A stretch of 64,000 bases of DNA from Smallanthus sonchifolius (GCA_023525975.1 CM042046.1:38967501-39031500); one strand, 5' to 3'; positions 23,001 through 34,741 are shown, numbered from the stretch's first letter. Made by a program: numbers and translations. The notes: a model not told the origin generated them from the letters alone.

Positions 23001-23461
23001 GAAATGAAATGTGGTTAAAAATGAGATGTTATAAGGAAAGAATGAAACTTGTAAGGTGTTATGCAAGTGACATGTTGCCTAAAGAGAAATTGGGTGGAAA
23101 CGGGTCAAGTGGCTGAATGGGTGAAAATGAGAATGTTTATACTTGTTGTTATGTTTTATCTTCATTACTAATGGTGAATTATATGTAGGGAAAACTCCGG
23201 TATGATCAAGGTCAAGTCCATGATAAAGGATGGATTCTCGTATGCATTACGTGTCGGTTTTTGGGTGAATCTTGAGGTCAAGACATGGTTGTAAAGAAAT
23301 ACTTGAAAATTGTAAATTTTGTACACAAGTATGGTGTTTTGGAATGTTTGAATCCAATCTTGGTGTTGGGCAAATTTTATGGCAAAATGATGAAAGATGG
23401 AAAATTTTGGCTAAGTGTTGAAAACTGGGCAGCTGAGTAAATTTTTTGTTTACTCAGACTC

Positions 23462-23589
23462 TTCGCGGTACACGAGAACCAGGACAAGTTCTCTCGCAGT
23501 ACGCGAGAGAGTTGTTTTCCGGGCGAGAGGTTTTGGGGCTCCCTCGCGGTACGCGAAGGGAGGAGCATGGTTCCTCGCGGTACGCAAGG
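23462..23589 (+). repeat. Cluster of CTCGCGGTACGCGAG palindromes
   Basis: Four copies lie at 23,462, 23,491, 23,542 and 23,573, each with arms of about 6-8 bp around GTA or AGT. The same motif occurs in the Athila element at 1,128-1,166, 5,919-6,046 and 8,093-8,133. Confidence 0.85.
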
Positions 23590-24277
23590 GACATAGTAAA
23601 AAAAATAAATAAATAAATAATATTCTTGGGGCAAATGCTTTCGCATATTTTAATGATTAAATAATCGGTTTTGGGATAAGGTGTTACAATGTACCTCTTA
23701 TTATAATCTATGATCGTGATGGTCGTTTCACTTCCCGTTTCTGGCAATCTTTGCAATCTGCTCTTGGTACTCAGTTGAATCTCAGCACAGCTTACCATCC
23801 TCAAATCGATGGTCAATCCGAGAGAACCATTCAAACCTTGGAGGACATTCTTAGAGCATGTGTTATTGACTTCAATGGTAACTGGGATTCACATCTGCCT
23901 TTGATTGAGTTTTCGTACAACAATAGGTATCATACCAGCATCAACATGGCACCTTTCGAAGCTCTCTATGGTCGTAAGTGTCGTTCTTCTGTTTGTTGGA
24001 ACGAGATCGGTGAAGCACAAATCATCGGACCTGAACTTATTCAGGAAACATCCGATAAGGTCCTCCGTATTCATGATAATCTTCTAGCGGCTAGAAGTCG
24101 GCAAAAGAGTTATGCTGGCAAACGACGAAAGCCTTTGTAATTCCAAGTCGGTGACCTCGTACTTCTCAAGGTATCTCCTTGGAAGGGAGTGGTTTGGTTT
24201 GGAAAGAAAGGTAAACTAGCACCTCGTTTTGTAGGCCCTTTTAAGATTCTCGGGAGGATCGGGAAGGTGGCCTATGA

Positions 24278-25806
24278 TGTGTGTAAAATGTATATAAATT
24301 TTAATAAAGATTTTCCACACAACGGTTTTTTAAATAAAGAAACGATTGTCACCTTAGGACTAACTACACACAATAGGCAAGTGCACCTATCGTATAAGTA
24401 GTATAGTTTTAGGTAAGAACCGGATATCGAACCGTGGACACTGTGTCTCCCAATACTAAACCTTCAAAACTATCTAACCAATCAAATAAGAAGTGATTTT
24501 TGAAATTTAAAGTAAACTATGTTAACCAACAATTTTAACCAAACAATGAGAGAATGTAAAGATGAAGATACAATCAAGAAAATACATCACTCGGACTTCA
24601 AATCCACTTAGCAAACAATGACAACAAGCACCAACTCAAGGATAGATCATTTATACACATAAAACATGGGTGTAGATTAGACTCCCGTCAAGGCTACCTA
24701 ATAAAGTAACTTGTCAGAAAGCTAAAATGATAGACACACAATAGCCACCTAAAGTTATGCAATGAAGGAAAATGATATAATTATGTCAAAGTTAAAGATG
24801 AAAAAGACTCTCGTTAGGGCTATCAAATTCCACAAATCTTTGGAAAGTTAGCACGATGAACACATGATAACCACCTCAAAATACGTAAAGTAGATAAAAC
24901 TATGACCAATCTTCAACTCATTAACATCATATCACGATTACAAAACCTAAAAGTTCGCTAATAAACCAAAAGAATTTCATAACCAATGACATGAACATTT
25001 CATAACATACACCGCGGTTTTCTCAAACATAAGCATACGGATGCACATTTATCCAACCTTACTAGATAGTTAACCTTCACTCACCATTCCTAGTCAAAAG
25101 CCACAAAAACACATACAAGAAATGCAAATCTGTGAATAAATGTTGCAACACATATGGTTTTTCAAAATAATATGGTCTAACACTCACAAGGTTAACTAAA
25201 TCATCAAATTAGAGTAAATAAACACATTCACTGAAGAACAATAAAGTTTCATCATGAAATTGACATAATCACACCAAGAGTTGTGTACAAGTTGTTAAAG
25301 CATGCTAAGTTTCATCTAATCCAAGTGATAATACAATTTTAGCCCATGGGGCTTGCAAAAACCACAACCAAACTCAAGAAAGTGGATGAATACATGATAA
25401 ATCTAGTAATCAAACCAAGAATATGAGAAAAGGTGGCTTGTAGGAGGTTAAATCTTGCTTGACTATGTTGGATCTTCAATTTCCAAAGATATGCTCGAAA
25501 TCGCCAAGAGTAGGGTTTTTTTGTAAAAAGTCGGGTCCCCATCAAATGAGGGCGAATTTGGGATAAAAGGTGAAATCCGCGTCTGCACATGGCCATGTCC
25601 GAAAGTGACATGCTCATATGGACCATCTGATCAGCACATCTTGTAGTCTTCTCAACAACATTGGTTCACATGGCTATGTCATATGTCATAATTTGACATG
25701 GCCATGTCAGAAAATTTCCTTTTTTGAGAATTTTTTCAAGTATTGAATTTTTCACCAAAAATCACCACGTTCCCACCGGGAGCTACAATATTCAAATTAA
25801 CACACA
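24278..25806 (-). mobile_element. LTR-like insert in the integrase C-terminus
   Basis: This 1.5-kb non-coding block separates VAYDV from EPKFVEKPVEIL. About 40 residues expected in between are missing, so the insertion came with a deletion or was later trimmed. Read on the minus strand, its end (around 24,350-24,460) matches the end of the fragment at 32,040-32,130, including GGTTCTTACCTAAAACTATA and CACTTGCCTATTGTGTG. Both therefore seem to be LTR ends of one gypsy group. Its outer ends are TGTG...CACA-like, but I found no target duplication. Confidence 0.6.
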
Positions 25807-25998
25807 AATAAGTGTCTGAACCAAAGTTTGTAGAGAAACCTGTGGAAATCTTGGATCGTGAAATCAAGCAACTCAAGCGTAGTCGTATTCCTATCGTCAA
25901 AGTCCGTTGGGAGTCTAAACGTGGCCTACAGTTTACTTGGGAACGTGAAGACCAAATGAAATTCAAGTACCCGCATCTTTTCCATGGACCCTCCTCTT
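25807..25998 (+). pseudogene. Chromovirus integrase C-terminal tail
   Basis: The open stretch reads EPKFVEKPVEILDREIKQLK, RSRIPIVKVRWESKRG and FTWEREDQMKFKYPHLF, then TAA. It is the normal end of a Tekay-like polyprotein, detached from the rest by the preceding insert. Confidence 0.85.
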
Positions 25999-27225
25999 AA
26001 ATTTCGGGACGAAATTTCTTAAAGTAAGGGAGACTGTAATATCCAGGATTTTCCGATGTATCATTTTCATTTTATCAATTTGAAATCCTTTGTAACTTAC
26101 CTATTTGAAATCCAATGAACGCATTCATCCCATAATCTTTGTACGTGTTGTTAAATCTTAAAAACTTGAAACATTTATTTAATAATAAATACTAGTTATT
26201 ATTTTTATTAAATAATAAATACTAGTTAAATAATAAATACTAGTTATTATTTTATTAAATAATAAATATTAGTTATTTACATGAAAATACTTAAAACATA
26301 AATGTAAATATATATTTAAGTATATGTGTGTATCTATCTTATAAATAAAATTTGTTAAACTCTTAAAACTATATAAGTTTATATTTATTATTATGTAAAT
26401 AATATAAATAATAAACTTATTAACATTAAATACATAGAACTTGTAAAATTACAAACTTATGAATTATTTTATAAAATTATAAAATAATAAAACTTGTAAA
26501 ACTTATTTGATTTTTATAAAAATAAAACATATTATTTATTTTGTAAAGTCAAGGGACTAAAAGGGTCATTTTTGAAACTTGTTTTAAACTAAAATTTATG
26601 TTTGTACATGAAATGATAAAACCTTCAAACTTCAGGGACATGTGTGCAATTAATCCAAACTCCCGATTTTAAAATCAGTCACGGGTTCGAACCCCCCCAT
26701 GGCCGGTTTTGAGCTCGAATTATTCAAAAACGCGTTTCCGGCTGAATTGAATGCATCTCGAGCCTATCCTCAGGCACCGAGGTATTCCAATGCCCGATTT
26801 CAACTTTAACATCGCGTGGATTCGAAATTGAACTCGTTTTGCTCAACCGTAAACCTCCCAACTGTTCTGGCATTAAATGGAGAAATTGGCTATAAATATT
26901 AGTTGCAAAACCTTCACGACATCACCCTCAAACTCCCTAAACACTCAAGTTAGTCGTTCGCTCCCTACATTGCTCGGTTCAAATCTATGTCAGCCGACCC
27001 TGAAGCTCGAACTTTTTCTCCTCCTTTCGACTTCATTTCAAGTAATTCGAACGGCCAATCTAGTCGTTTTCATTCAAGGATTAAAAGCCCTCTATCAATT
27101 TACAATGAAAGAGGGGATTTTAATTCGTATTTAAGGTAATTTGATTCTAGGGTTCATAAGGGGAATAGGGACGATTTGGGATTGTGTTTAACTGTTTCCT
27201 TTTTCAGGTAAAACACTAGCGAGAC

Positions 27226-27297
27226 CCGTAGTCGGGTGGTTAGTTCGTGTGTGTGTTAACTTGGGTGGCCCGGGTTCGAATCCGGCCCGCCCAAGTT
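27226..27297 (+). repeat. tRNA-like relic with box B
   Basis: GGTTCGAATCC is a perfect pol III box B, with a box A-like GTCGGGTGGTTAG about 40 bp upstream. No acceptor stem can be formed, so it is not a functional tRNA; a SINE or tRNA relic is likelier. A second box-B-like GGTTCGAACCC lies at about 26,690. Confidence 0.5.
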
Positions 27298-27423
27298 TTG
27301 TGTTTTTTATACTTTTTAATCAGTTCTAAAACTCCTATTTATTTTTATAAAATCTTTTATGTTTTTATAAACTTAAAACTGAATTTTATTTATACTTTTA
27401 TTTTCCAGAAACCTTTTATTTAA

Positions 27424-28676
27424 GAGTTAAATACGATTTTAGTCCATGTGGTTTGACATAAATAACCATTTTAGTCCAAAAGTTTAAATTTGACTTTTTT
27501 TTAGTCCAATAGTTTCAGTTTTGTATCGATTACAGTCCGGTTCACTAACTCCATCCATTTTTCTGTTAACTTTATACAAAAAGACTATAATACCCCTGTT
27601 ACTAAAAAAGAAAAAAAAATAGTTATATATATTTTAAAAACCCTAAATCCCATCTCCTCCTCTCCTCTCTCGTTCAAGACAACCACCCCAGCTCCACACT
27701 ACTGATGTCACCTCCACCTCCGTCCACCACCTTCACCTCCACCTTCGACGCCACACTCCGCCATCTCCACCTCCGAATCCTTAAAATCAAATCCTGCTAA
27801 ACCACCAACACCACTACCGGTCTCCGACCCTGCTAAACCTCCAAGACCACATCGGCCGATTCATCACCGTCCCTGTTGTTTGATTTCCTTGTTATTGTCT
27901 TCCTCGACATGTATTTGAAGGCGGTGATTTTTCATGGAACAGGGGTATCGAATTTTAGTTGATGGGTTGCTTGTTTCTTTCTTTTGGAGGTTGCGGTCCT
28001 CCATCAGTGTTTCAGAGGGGGTGTTTACATAAAAATCCTTGCACATACTAGAAGATTGAAGAAGAAAAAGTGTCCATTCAAGTCTCTATCTAGCTATGTC
28101 GATTCCTCCCAACTTCTCACCTGAGTTGGTTAGTTCTCATACCATCAAACCCTAAATTTTAGGGCAAAATCGATACAAATTCATTTGAAATCGGAAATAG
28201 AAATTAGGCTTACAAGCGCTAGGGTATCAACATGGTACAGGAACAAGTTAAGAAATCTGCATGGAATCAAATCTGTTATAATGAGATGAAGATGATAAGG
28301 TTGTTGTGGGAACAAATTCGCATCTGAAAACCGATGATAAGATGGCCTGGTGTGGTGAAGAAGAAAGGAGAGGTGGTGGTGGTGAAGAAGAAAGGGGCGA
28401 CGGCGGCGGTCTCGCTAGAAGTGTCGGTGGTGATGGTGGTGGGAGCTGATCTAGGGTTTGGGGGTAAAGAGAATGCTTATATATATTTGTTTTTATTTTT
28501 TTGTTAAGGTTATTATGGTCTTTTTTTTAAGTTAACAGAAAATTTTGGATGGAGTTAGTGGATCGGACTGTAATCGATACAAAACTGAAACTATTTGACT
28601 AAAAAAGGCAAATTTAAACTTTTGGACTAAAATGGTTATTTATGTCAAACCATAGGGACTAAATCCGTATTTAACT
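27424..28676. mobile_element. Mutator-like non-autonomous transposon (MITE) with long TIRs
   Basis: Inverted ends of about 180 bp begin GAGTTAAATACGATTTTAGT on the left and AAGTTAAATACGGATTTAGT on the reversed right end. The flanks carry an exact 10-bp direct repeat TTTTATTTAA (27,414-27,423 and 28,677-28,686), in the size range of Mutator target duplications. The interior is CT-rich on one side and GGT/GAA-rich on the other; no transposase is encoded. Confidence 0.88.
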
Positions 28677-28726
28677 TTTTATTTAATTAAACTTAGTTAA
28701 AACTATTAAAAAAATAACCTTTAATA

Positions 28727-29262
28727 GTAGTTATTGTATTTTAATAATCCCACATTTTACCAATTGGCCGATAATAATCCCAACTGAGAATATTCTTACC
28801 ACCGGTCCCTACTTTCAAACTATTTTTTTACATTGGACTCCTCGTTAAAAAAACTTAACGCCGTTAGAGTTTATATGACATGGACATCTGCAAACCGTCG
28901 GAAAGTCGAGCCAAGCTAGCAATGGTCTCGTGTTGGCTTTTGAAATTGGCTTTGGTGGTTTTAACTGGTCTCGTTAAACACCACCGTTTTCTCTGTTTGG
29001 ACTTTCCGGACCCACGAGACCAGTTAAACACCACCAGAGCCAATTTCAAAAGCCACCACGAGACCACTGCTAGCTTGGCTCGACTTTCCGGCGGTTTGCA
29101 GATGTCCACGTCATATAAACTCTAACGGCGTTAAGTTTTTTTAACGGGGGGTCCAATGTAAAAAAATAGTTTGAAAGTAGGGACCAGTGGTAAGAATATT
29201 CTCAGTTGGGATTATTATCGGCCAATTGGTAAAAGGTGGGATTATTAAAATCCAATAATCCT
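28727..29262. mobile_element. Fold-back MITE, copy 1
   Basis: The element is an almost perfect palindrome of about 535 bp centred near 28,995. Open frames of equal length appear on both strands (28,880-29,125 plus; 28,864-29,109 minus), both starting MDICKP, which is a by-product of the palindrome and not a gene. The ends contain TTTTAATAATCCCAC. It can form one long hairpin RNA. Confidence 0.85.
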
Positions 29263-29730
29263 TTTAAATATTTAAAAACTATAAAAATACTTCCAACTTT
29301 TATAAAACTTATAATTTGAGCAGAAGCTATTTTATAAAAACAGAAAAACTTAATTTACTATTTAATTTCTAAAATAAACGAATTCTTATGTTTAATCTTT
29401 AAATTAATTAACAGAAAAGCTTATATAATTTTTTATAAAATCAGAAAAATTTATAAAACTTATAATCTTATCTTAGAAATCAGAAACTTATAAACTTGTA
29501 CATTTTTATAAATTTTATATTTATTTGAAAACTCAAAGTTTAATTATTTATTTAATTAAAACAGAAAAATAAATACATTTTTATTCATTTAAAAAAATAA
29601 AATATTTATAAACTTATAAACTTTATAAAAACTTTAAAACATTTGTAAATAAAAACTTATTTAAAATACTCATACACTTGTAGTTAACAAGAAACCATTT
29701 TTAAGCTTATATTTGTAGTTTATTTATTTA

Positions 29731-30247
29731 AGGATTTTTGGATTTTAATAATCCAACTTTTTACCAATTGGCTAATAATAATCACAACTGAGAATATTTC
29801 TTACCACCGGTCCCTACCCGTATTTTTTTACATTGAAACCCCCGTTAAAAAAACTTAACGCCGTTAAATTTTATATGGCGTGGACATCTGCAAACCGTCG
29901 GAAATTCAAGTCAAGCTAGCAGTGGTCTCGTGGTGGCTTTTGAAATTGGCTCTGGTGGTGTTTAACTCGTCTCGTTTGTCCGGAAAGTCCAATCAGAGAC
30001 AACGGTGGTGTTTAACTAGACCAGTTAAACACCACCAAAGCCAACACGATACCACTGCTAACTTGGCTCGACTTTCTGGCGGTTTACAAATGTCCATGTC
30101 ATATAAACTCTAACGGCGTTAAGTTTTTTAACGGGGTCCAATGTAAAAAAATAGTTTGAATGTAGGGACCGGTGGTAAGAATATTCTCAGTTGAGATTAT
30201 TATTGGCCAATTTGTAAAAGGTGAGATTATTAAAATCCAATAATCCT
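29731..30247. mobile_element. Fold-back MITE, copy 2
   Basis: Same family as 28,727-29,262, with TIR AGGATTTTTGGATTTTAATA, flanked by the direct repeat TTATTTA (29,724-29,730 and 30,248-30,254). The arms are less perfect than in copy 1. Confidence 0.83.
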
Positions 30248-30339
30248 TTATTTAAACCTTTAAACACTTTCTAAATATTATTTAGAATGATTACAAGTTA
30301 TGTTTGTAAAATAAATGCTTAATGTTTTAAACACTTTAA

Positions 30340-30560
30340 ATAATTTTACTTGATTTATATTAATCATTTTAATTAGATAAAGTAATTATTTATTCTTGTA
30401 GATAATTATTATTTATACTTAATAGTTATTTATTCATTTAGATAATTATTATTTATCCTCAATAATTATTATTTATTCTTTTACATAACTATTATTTATT
30501 CTAAATAATTATTTAACCCTTTTAGATAATTATTTATTATCCTTAATACTTATTTGTTCT
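30340..30560 (+). repeat. AT-rich degenerate tandem repeat
   Basis: Repeated variants of GATAATTATTATTTATTC occur at about 25-35 bp spacing inside the chromovirus LTR. Confidence 0.6.
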
Positions 30561-31650
30561 TCTACTTACTTAATATTTCACCTTTATTTATGATACTTGG
30601 AAAACTACTTAAAATTATTATTTATCATGTAATAGATAATAATCATAAATCATTTGAAACAAGTATTTTAACTTATAACTAATTGACACTTCAAACTTAA
30701 TAAACTTTATAATACCTATTTAAGCTTTGGTATAACTTAAACTTTATAATAACACAATCATTCTCATTCCCATTGGAACCCTAGTTAATCTTGAAGTCCT
30801 AGATCCAATGTCATAGACTTTTAGGATCAAACTGAAACTTTAGACTTATGTTATTAGGCTTATTGGTGATGATATCCTTCCTCGAAGCTTCACTATACTT
30901 AATCCTTGGTGGACACTCTTGCATCATTCCAAGTGAGTATACTTAGCCCCTTTTTGTTTTGTTTTTTATTTATAAACTTGGGGGTGGAACATATATAAAA
31001 CTTTTAGACTTATACAATTCATACACAACTATGTCTATATGTTCTTCTTTGTGTTATGTGCCTCAGACTTGTACGCTTAAATTAAACTTAATACTTGCAT
31101 CATCATTAACTTTGGCCGAGCCTACAGTGAAAATAATAGATCTATTGTATTTGACCAATTCACCTAGTTTGATTGACCCTTCGGGGGGAGTCCATGGTGA
31201 TTGTTACTGGACCTAAAACTTTAACGGTAATCTAAAGGTTATGCCTAAACTTGGTTGGAGGGTTGATATGCACAATGTTTAAACTTGCTTGTTTCTCACA
31301 TTTATACTTAGATGCATGTACATTGTGAATTGTAAAACTTTCAACGACTTTGTTAAACTATATCAAAATCTTTGTATCTCATTAACTATTTTTAGTTGAC
31401 GGATTACTTAACATGTTTCAGATGCTCAAGTTTGAGGCTTTCTTGTGATCATGTAGGATGCTTGGACCTAGAATACTTATCAATTTAAACTTATGTTATC
31501 GTTATGTTTGTTGAACAATATTTTTCCTTTTCATTGTTTTTTAACCTTGCAATTTATTAATGGAATATTTAAACTTTAATAGTCAACCTTGTGCTTTTGA
31601 ATAAGCGAGTCCGCCCCGACGTATAATTTGTCGTCCGTTGGGGTGTGACA

Positions 31651-32470
31651 ATTCGATGGGTTGAGGGTAATTGTTGTCCCTAACGGGAGGTACTACTATT
31701 TTAATGTAAAGAATATAATTTGTGAATCAAATGTAGTGAGGACGAGGCTCTAGCGGTGACCTGGGTCACAAGCTTGTAGTAGTCATACCACTGAATTAGT
31801 CAACCTAACATTATCACGTACCAAGCTGAATCGAATCCCGAAGCAATACTGATCATTTTCACTTTATTTACTTTTCTGCTATTTACTATTCTGCTAGTTA
31901 CATATCTGTTACACACATCACGCACATTTTTCCTTTTATGTTATTTACTTTACCGTCATTTACTTTTCTACTTCACAAGCACACAAAACCCACTCACTAA
32001 TTAATCCGGCTAAACAATAACAAAAGTTGAGTATTGGAACTCGACCGTGTCCATTGGTTCGATACTTGGTTCTTACCTAAACTATATTACGCTGTGATAT
32101 GTACACTTGCCTATTGTGTGTGTTTTAAGTTAAAGTAATTATCATTTTATAAACTTAAAACCTGATCTTGTGAAACCATCTTGAAAATATATTTATTTAT
32201 ATTTTTATATTAACCAAATGATAGTGTGATTTATAATAAGGTTGTTGTTATGTATAACTCGTATATTTGAGCGTAGATCCGGTGACATTTGAAGTGATTA
32301 TAGTTTCACGTTGATTCAAGAGGACTACACAACTAATGAATCAAGAAGAGGATTGGATACTACTCCTAAAAAGAGCTACTCGTGAGAACGACCTGAATTG
32401 GATGCCAAATTTGAGGTACGTGAACGTGATTCTTGCATCCCACTCTTGAATTATACACCAACCTAATGTT
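31651..32470 (+). other. LTR-end fragment and non-coding DNA
   Basis: No gene. About 31,650-32,150 looks like the last part of a gypsy LTR: GGTTCTTACCTAAACTATAT and CACTTGCCTATTGTGTG match the reversed end of the insert at 24,278-25,806. Further on, GAATTGGATGCCAAATTTGA is repeated at about 32,395 and 32,471, where the integrase relic begins. Confidence 0.5.
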
Positions 32471-33690
32471 GAATTGGATGCCAAATTTGACATTATGAAG
32501 TATGTGGCTAAGGGTTTGACTTGTTCACAAGTTAAATCTGAACATCAAAAGCTTTATGGTATATTACAGCCACTAGAGATCCGAGAGTGGAAGTGGGAAC
32601 AAATCACTATAGATTTCATAACAAAGTTACCAAGAACAACTAGAGGTTATGATACCATATGAGTGATTGTAGATAGGCTAACAAAAAATGCTCACTTCCT
32701 ACCTGTATGTGAGACTTACTCATCAACAGGAGATTTATTTATCAAAGAGATTGTCTCGCGGCATGGAGTGCCGGTTTCCATTGTTTCTGATCAAGACACG
32801 CGTTTACATTGCGTTTCTGGAAGAAGTTCCATGAGGAAACGAGAACTAAGTTGTTAATAAGCATAACATATCATCCTCAAACAAACGGACAAAGTGAGAG
32901 AACGGTACATACTCTTGAGGATATGATGCGTGCTTGTATTATTGATTTTGGTTGAAATTGGGATAATCATCTACTTTTGGTAGAATTCTCGCATAATAAT
33001 AGCTACCATACAAGTATTGGTATGCCACCATACGAGATGTTATATGGAAGGAGATGTATAACTCCAATATGTTGGGGAGAGGTTGGACAAAAGGAACTAG
33101 GAAGTAAAGAAATTGTTTAAGCTACGGCTAAAAAATTTGAATTGATTAAGACTCGTATGAAAGCTACCCATGACAAGCAAAAATCATACGTCGATTAGAG
33201 GGGTAAACCGATATAAATCCAAGTTAGAGATTGTATCTTGTTAAAGGTATCCCCGTGAAAAGGTATCATAAGATTCAGGAAAAGCGGTAAATTATCATAA
33301 GATTCAGGAAAAGATGTAAATTAAGTCCAAGATTTATCGGATCATTCCAATTAATGGCGCGTGCAGGGAAATTTGCATACAAACTAGAATTGCCATAATA
33401 ATTAACCGGATATCACCCTACATTCCATGTATCGCACTTATGCAAATGCCTAGTAGATGAAACCTCTCATGTACCACTGAACGGCATAGAGATAGAGGAA
33501 AGATTGAATTACATCAAGAAGCTTGTGGCTATACTTGATAGAAAGGAGAAACGTTTGCGAAACAGAGTTATCAAACAAGTGAAGGTTAAGTGGCAACATC
33601 GAAGGAGATCTGAGGCCACATGGGAAACAGAAGAAGAGATGATAAAATCCTATCTTTTCTTATTTGAGGGTAACATATTTTGAGGATGAA
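32471..33690 (+). pseudogene. Second chromovirus integrase relic
   Basis: In pieces one reads LTCSQVKSEHQK, ITIDFITKLPRTTRGYDTI, VIVDRLTKNAHFLPV, IVSRHGVPVSIVSDQDTR, then in other frames YHPQTNGQSERTVHTLEDMM, YEMLYGRRCITPICWGEVG and the C-terminal RKEKRL-like text. This is a chromovirus integrase with its DDE region, distinct from the one at 21.6-25.9 kb. Many stops and frameshifts are present. No RT precedes it. Confidence 0.82.
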
Positions 33691-34021
33691 ACCTAACTTA
33701 AGGGGGTAGATTTGTATAATCCCAAAATCTCATAAAAATGAAAATAGAAGGTCTAGAACAACAAGTTTACCAAACCTCGAGGATTAAAAAATAAAAATGT
33801 GAAAAAGTAACCGGTAGCGGACCACTACGTGCTAAGGAAGGTGTAATGATAATATAAGACATATATAGAACACGTAATGTGAACAACTAATTTGGTTATT
33901 GTGCAGTATTACCATTGAATTTGATTAAAGCCTATGGGCTATGTTGACTTGAAAATTTTAGTTGATTATGTTGAATACCTATAGGAGATGAGTGGAAGTA
34001 TGCAATATAACTTAAGTTGCA

Positions 34022-34151
34022 ACACTGATTTGATGAATGTAATATGGAGTAGCATGTATGACGAAAACTATCTTATTAATAGATATACACTGATTTGATG
34101 AATGTAATATGGAGTAGCATGTATGACGAAAACTATCTTATTAATAGATAT
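34022..34151 (+). repeat. 65-bp exact tandem duplication
   Basis: Units 34,022-34,086 and 34,087-34,151 appear identical, suggesting recent slippage within an old LTR. Confidence 0.9.
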
Positions 34152-34449
34152 TATTTGTGTGTAAAAGTGGTAGTCCTAAATGGATAACTATGTGTGTATA
34201 GAACATTGAAGTCTTAATGGGTATTGATAAGATTATATGATAGTCAAAGAAGTCACAAGGTTGGGTGGAAACAATATTTGTTTTAAACTGTATTCTTTCT
34301 TAAAATGCTAAATGAAAGATCATAAGATTGATTGCGAATAGAATTGTAATGATAATTCAATATTTTTTGTAGTGATTATGTTTGGGTTAATAGAGTTGTA
34401 GTGTGACCGTTAGTTGGATTTCTTATTATAATTGTGTGACTTAACTTGT

Positions 34450-34741
34450 TATCTGATAAGGGAAATCCACGAAGGTATCTGTAGTATGCATGCGGGACCA
34501 CAAATGATAGTGGCAAAGATCATGAATGTTGGTTACTACCGGCCCGGCATGCACATGGACGCTGTCAAGGAGTTACGCAAATGCCAGGCGTGCCAACGCC
34601 ACGCTCCGCGCACCATACGTCCATAAAATTACCTACTCCCGGTCTCCACAGCATAGCCCTTTCAGAAATGGGCAACTGATATCGTTGGCCCCTTCCCAGA
34701 AGGCCCTACACGAGGATCACATAGTATTTCACTACCACTTG
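34450..34741 (+). pseudogene. Tat-type integrase N-terminus
   Basis: IREIHEGICSMHAGPQMIVA, KIMNVGYYRPGMHMDAVKEL and RKCQACQRHAPRTIRP form the HHCC finger. After a TAA come the FQKWATDIVGPFPEGP-like words that open the catalytic core. These words are characteristic of the Tat lineage. The sequence then breaks off into LTR-like DNA. Confidence 0.83.

Larger units (their letters stand above)
21805..23688 (+). mobile_element. Solo LTR inserted in the chromovirus integrase
   Basis: This 1,884-bp insert starts TGTAACGAACC and ends GGTGTTACA. It is flanked by GTGTA (21,800-21,804) and ATGTA (23,689-23,693), a 5-bp target duplication with one mismatch. The coding frame on both sides joins cleanly. 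The length and ends suit a Ty3/gypsy LTR left by recombination. It contains minisatellite-like repeats (22,840-23,000) and a cluster of four CTCGCGGTACGCGAG palindromes near its 3' end. Confidence 0.88.
21637..24275 (+). pseudogene. Chromovirus integrase core, split by a solo LTR
   Basis: The core starts DFITKLPRTYHGHDSIWVIV (first catalytic Asp in VIVD) and stops at VVSHHGV (21,804). It resumes at 23,694 with PLIIIYDRDGRFTS (second Asp), AYHPQIDGQSERTIQTLED (catalytic Glu) and FEALYGRKCRS. Removing the insert and one target copy restores the reading frame exactly at HHGV/PLI. A TAA at 24,138 interrupts the C-terminal domain, which continues FQVGDLVLLKVSPWKG to VAYDV, where a second insert begins. 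Confidence 0.87.
17640..31650 (+). mobile_element. Tekay-like chromovirus (Ty3/gypsy), 5' LTR missing, heavily nested
   Basis: It has a leader, gag (18,221-19,423), protease, RT, RNase H and integrase (to 25,998), a purine tract and a 3' LTR (26,035-31,650). Two zinc knuckles, the FIDDILIYSK RT motif and the integrase C-terminal text (RSRIPIVKVRW, FTWEREDQMK) fit Tekay/Del chromoviruses. A solo LTR and a second LTR-like insert sit in the integrase; three MITEs sit in the 3' LTR. The 5' end abuts the copia LTR and no 5' LTR was recognised, so the target duplication cannot be tested. Confidence 0.85.
26035..31650 (+). repeat. 3' LTR of the chromovirus, enlarged by nested MITEs
   Basis: A purine-rich stretch (AAGTAAGGGAGAC, 26,022-26,034) leads into TGTAATATCC (26,035). 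The block ends GGGTGTGACA at 31,650, mirroring the start. Without the MITEs at 27,424-28,676, 28,727-29,262 and 29,731-30,247 it would be about 3.3 kb. It includes AT-rich degenerate repeats at 26,170-26,290 and 30,340-30,560 and no coding region. Confidence 0.75.

Noticed and set aside
27226..27297. tRNA gene
   Set aside because: Box B is perfect, but no acceptor stem or proper anticodon arm can be drawn.
28864..30113. Three similar ~80-codon ORFs starting MDICKP
   Set aside because: They arise from the arms of the two fold-back MITEs, occur on both strands of the same palindrome, and have no coding signature.
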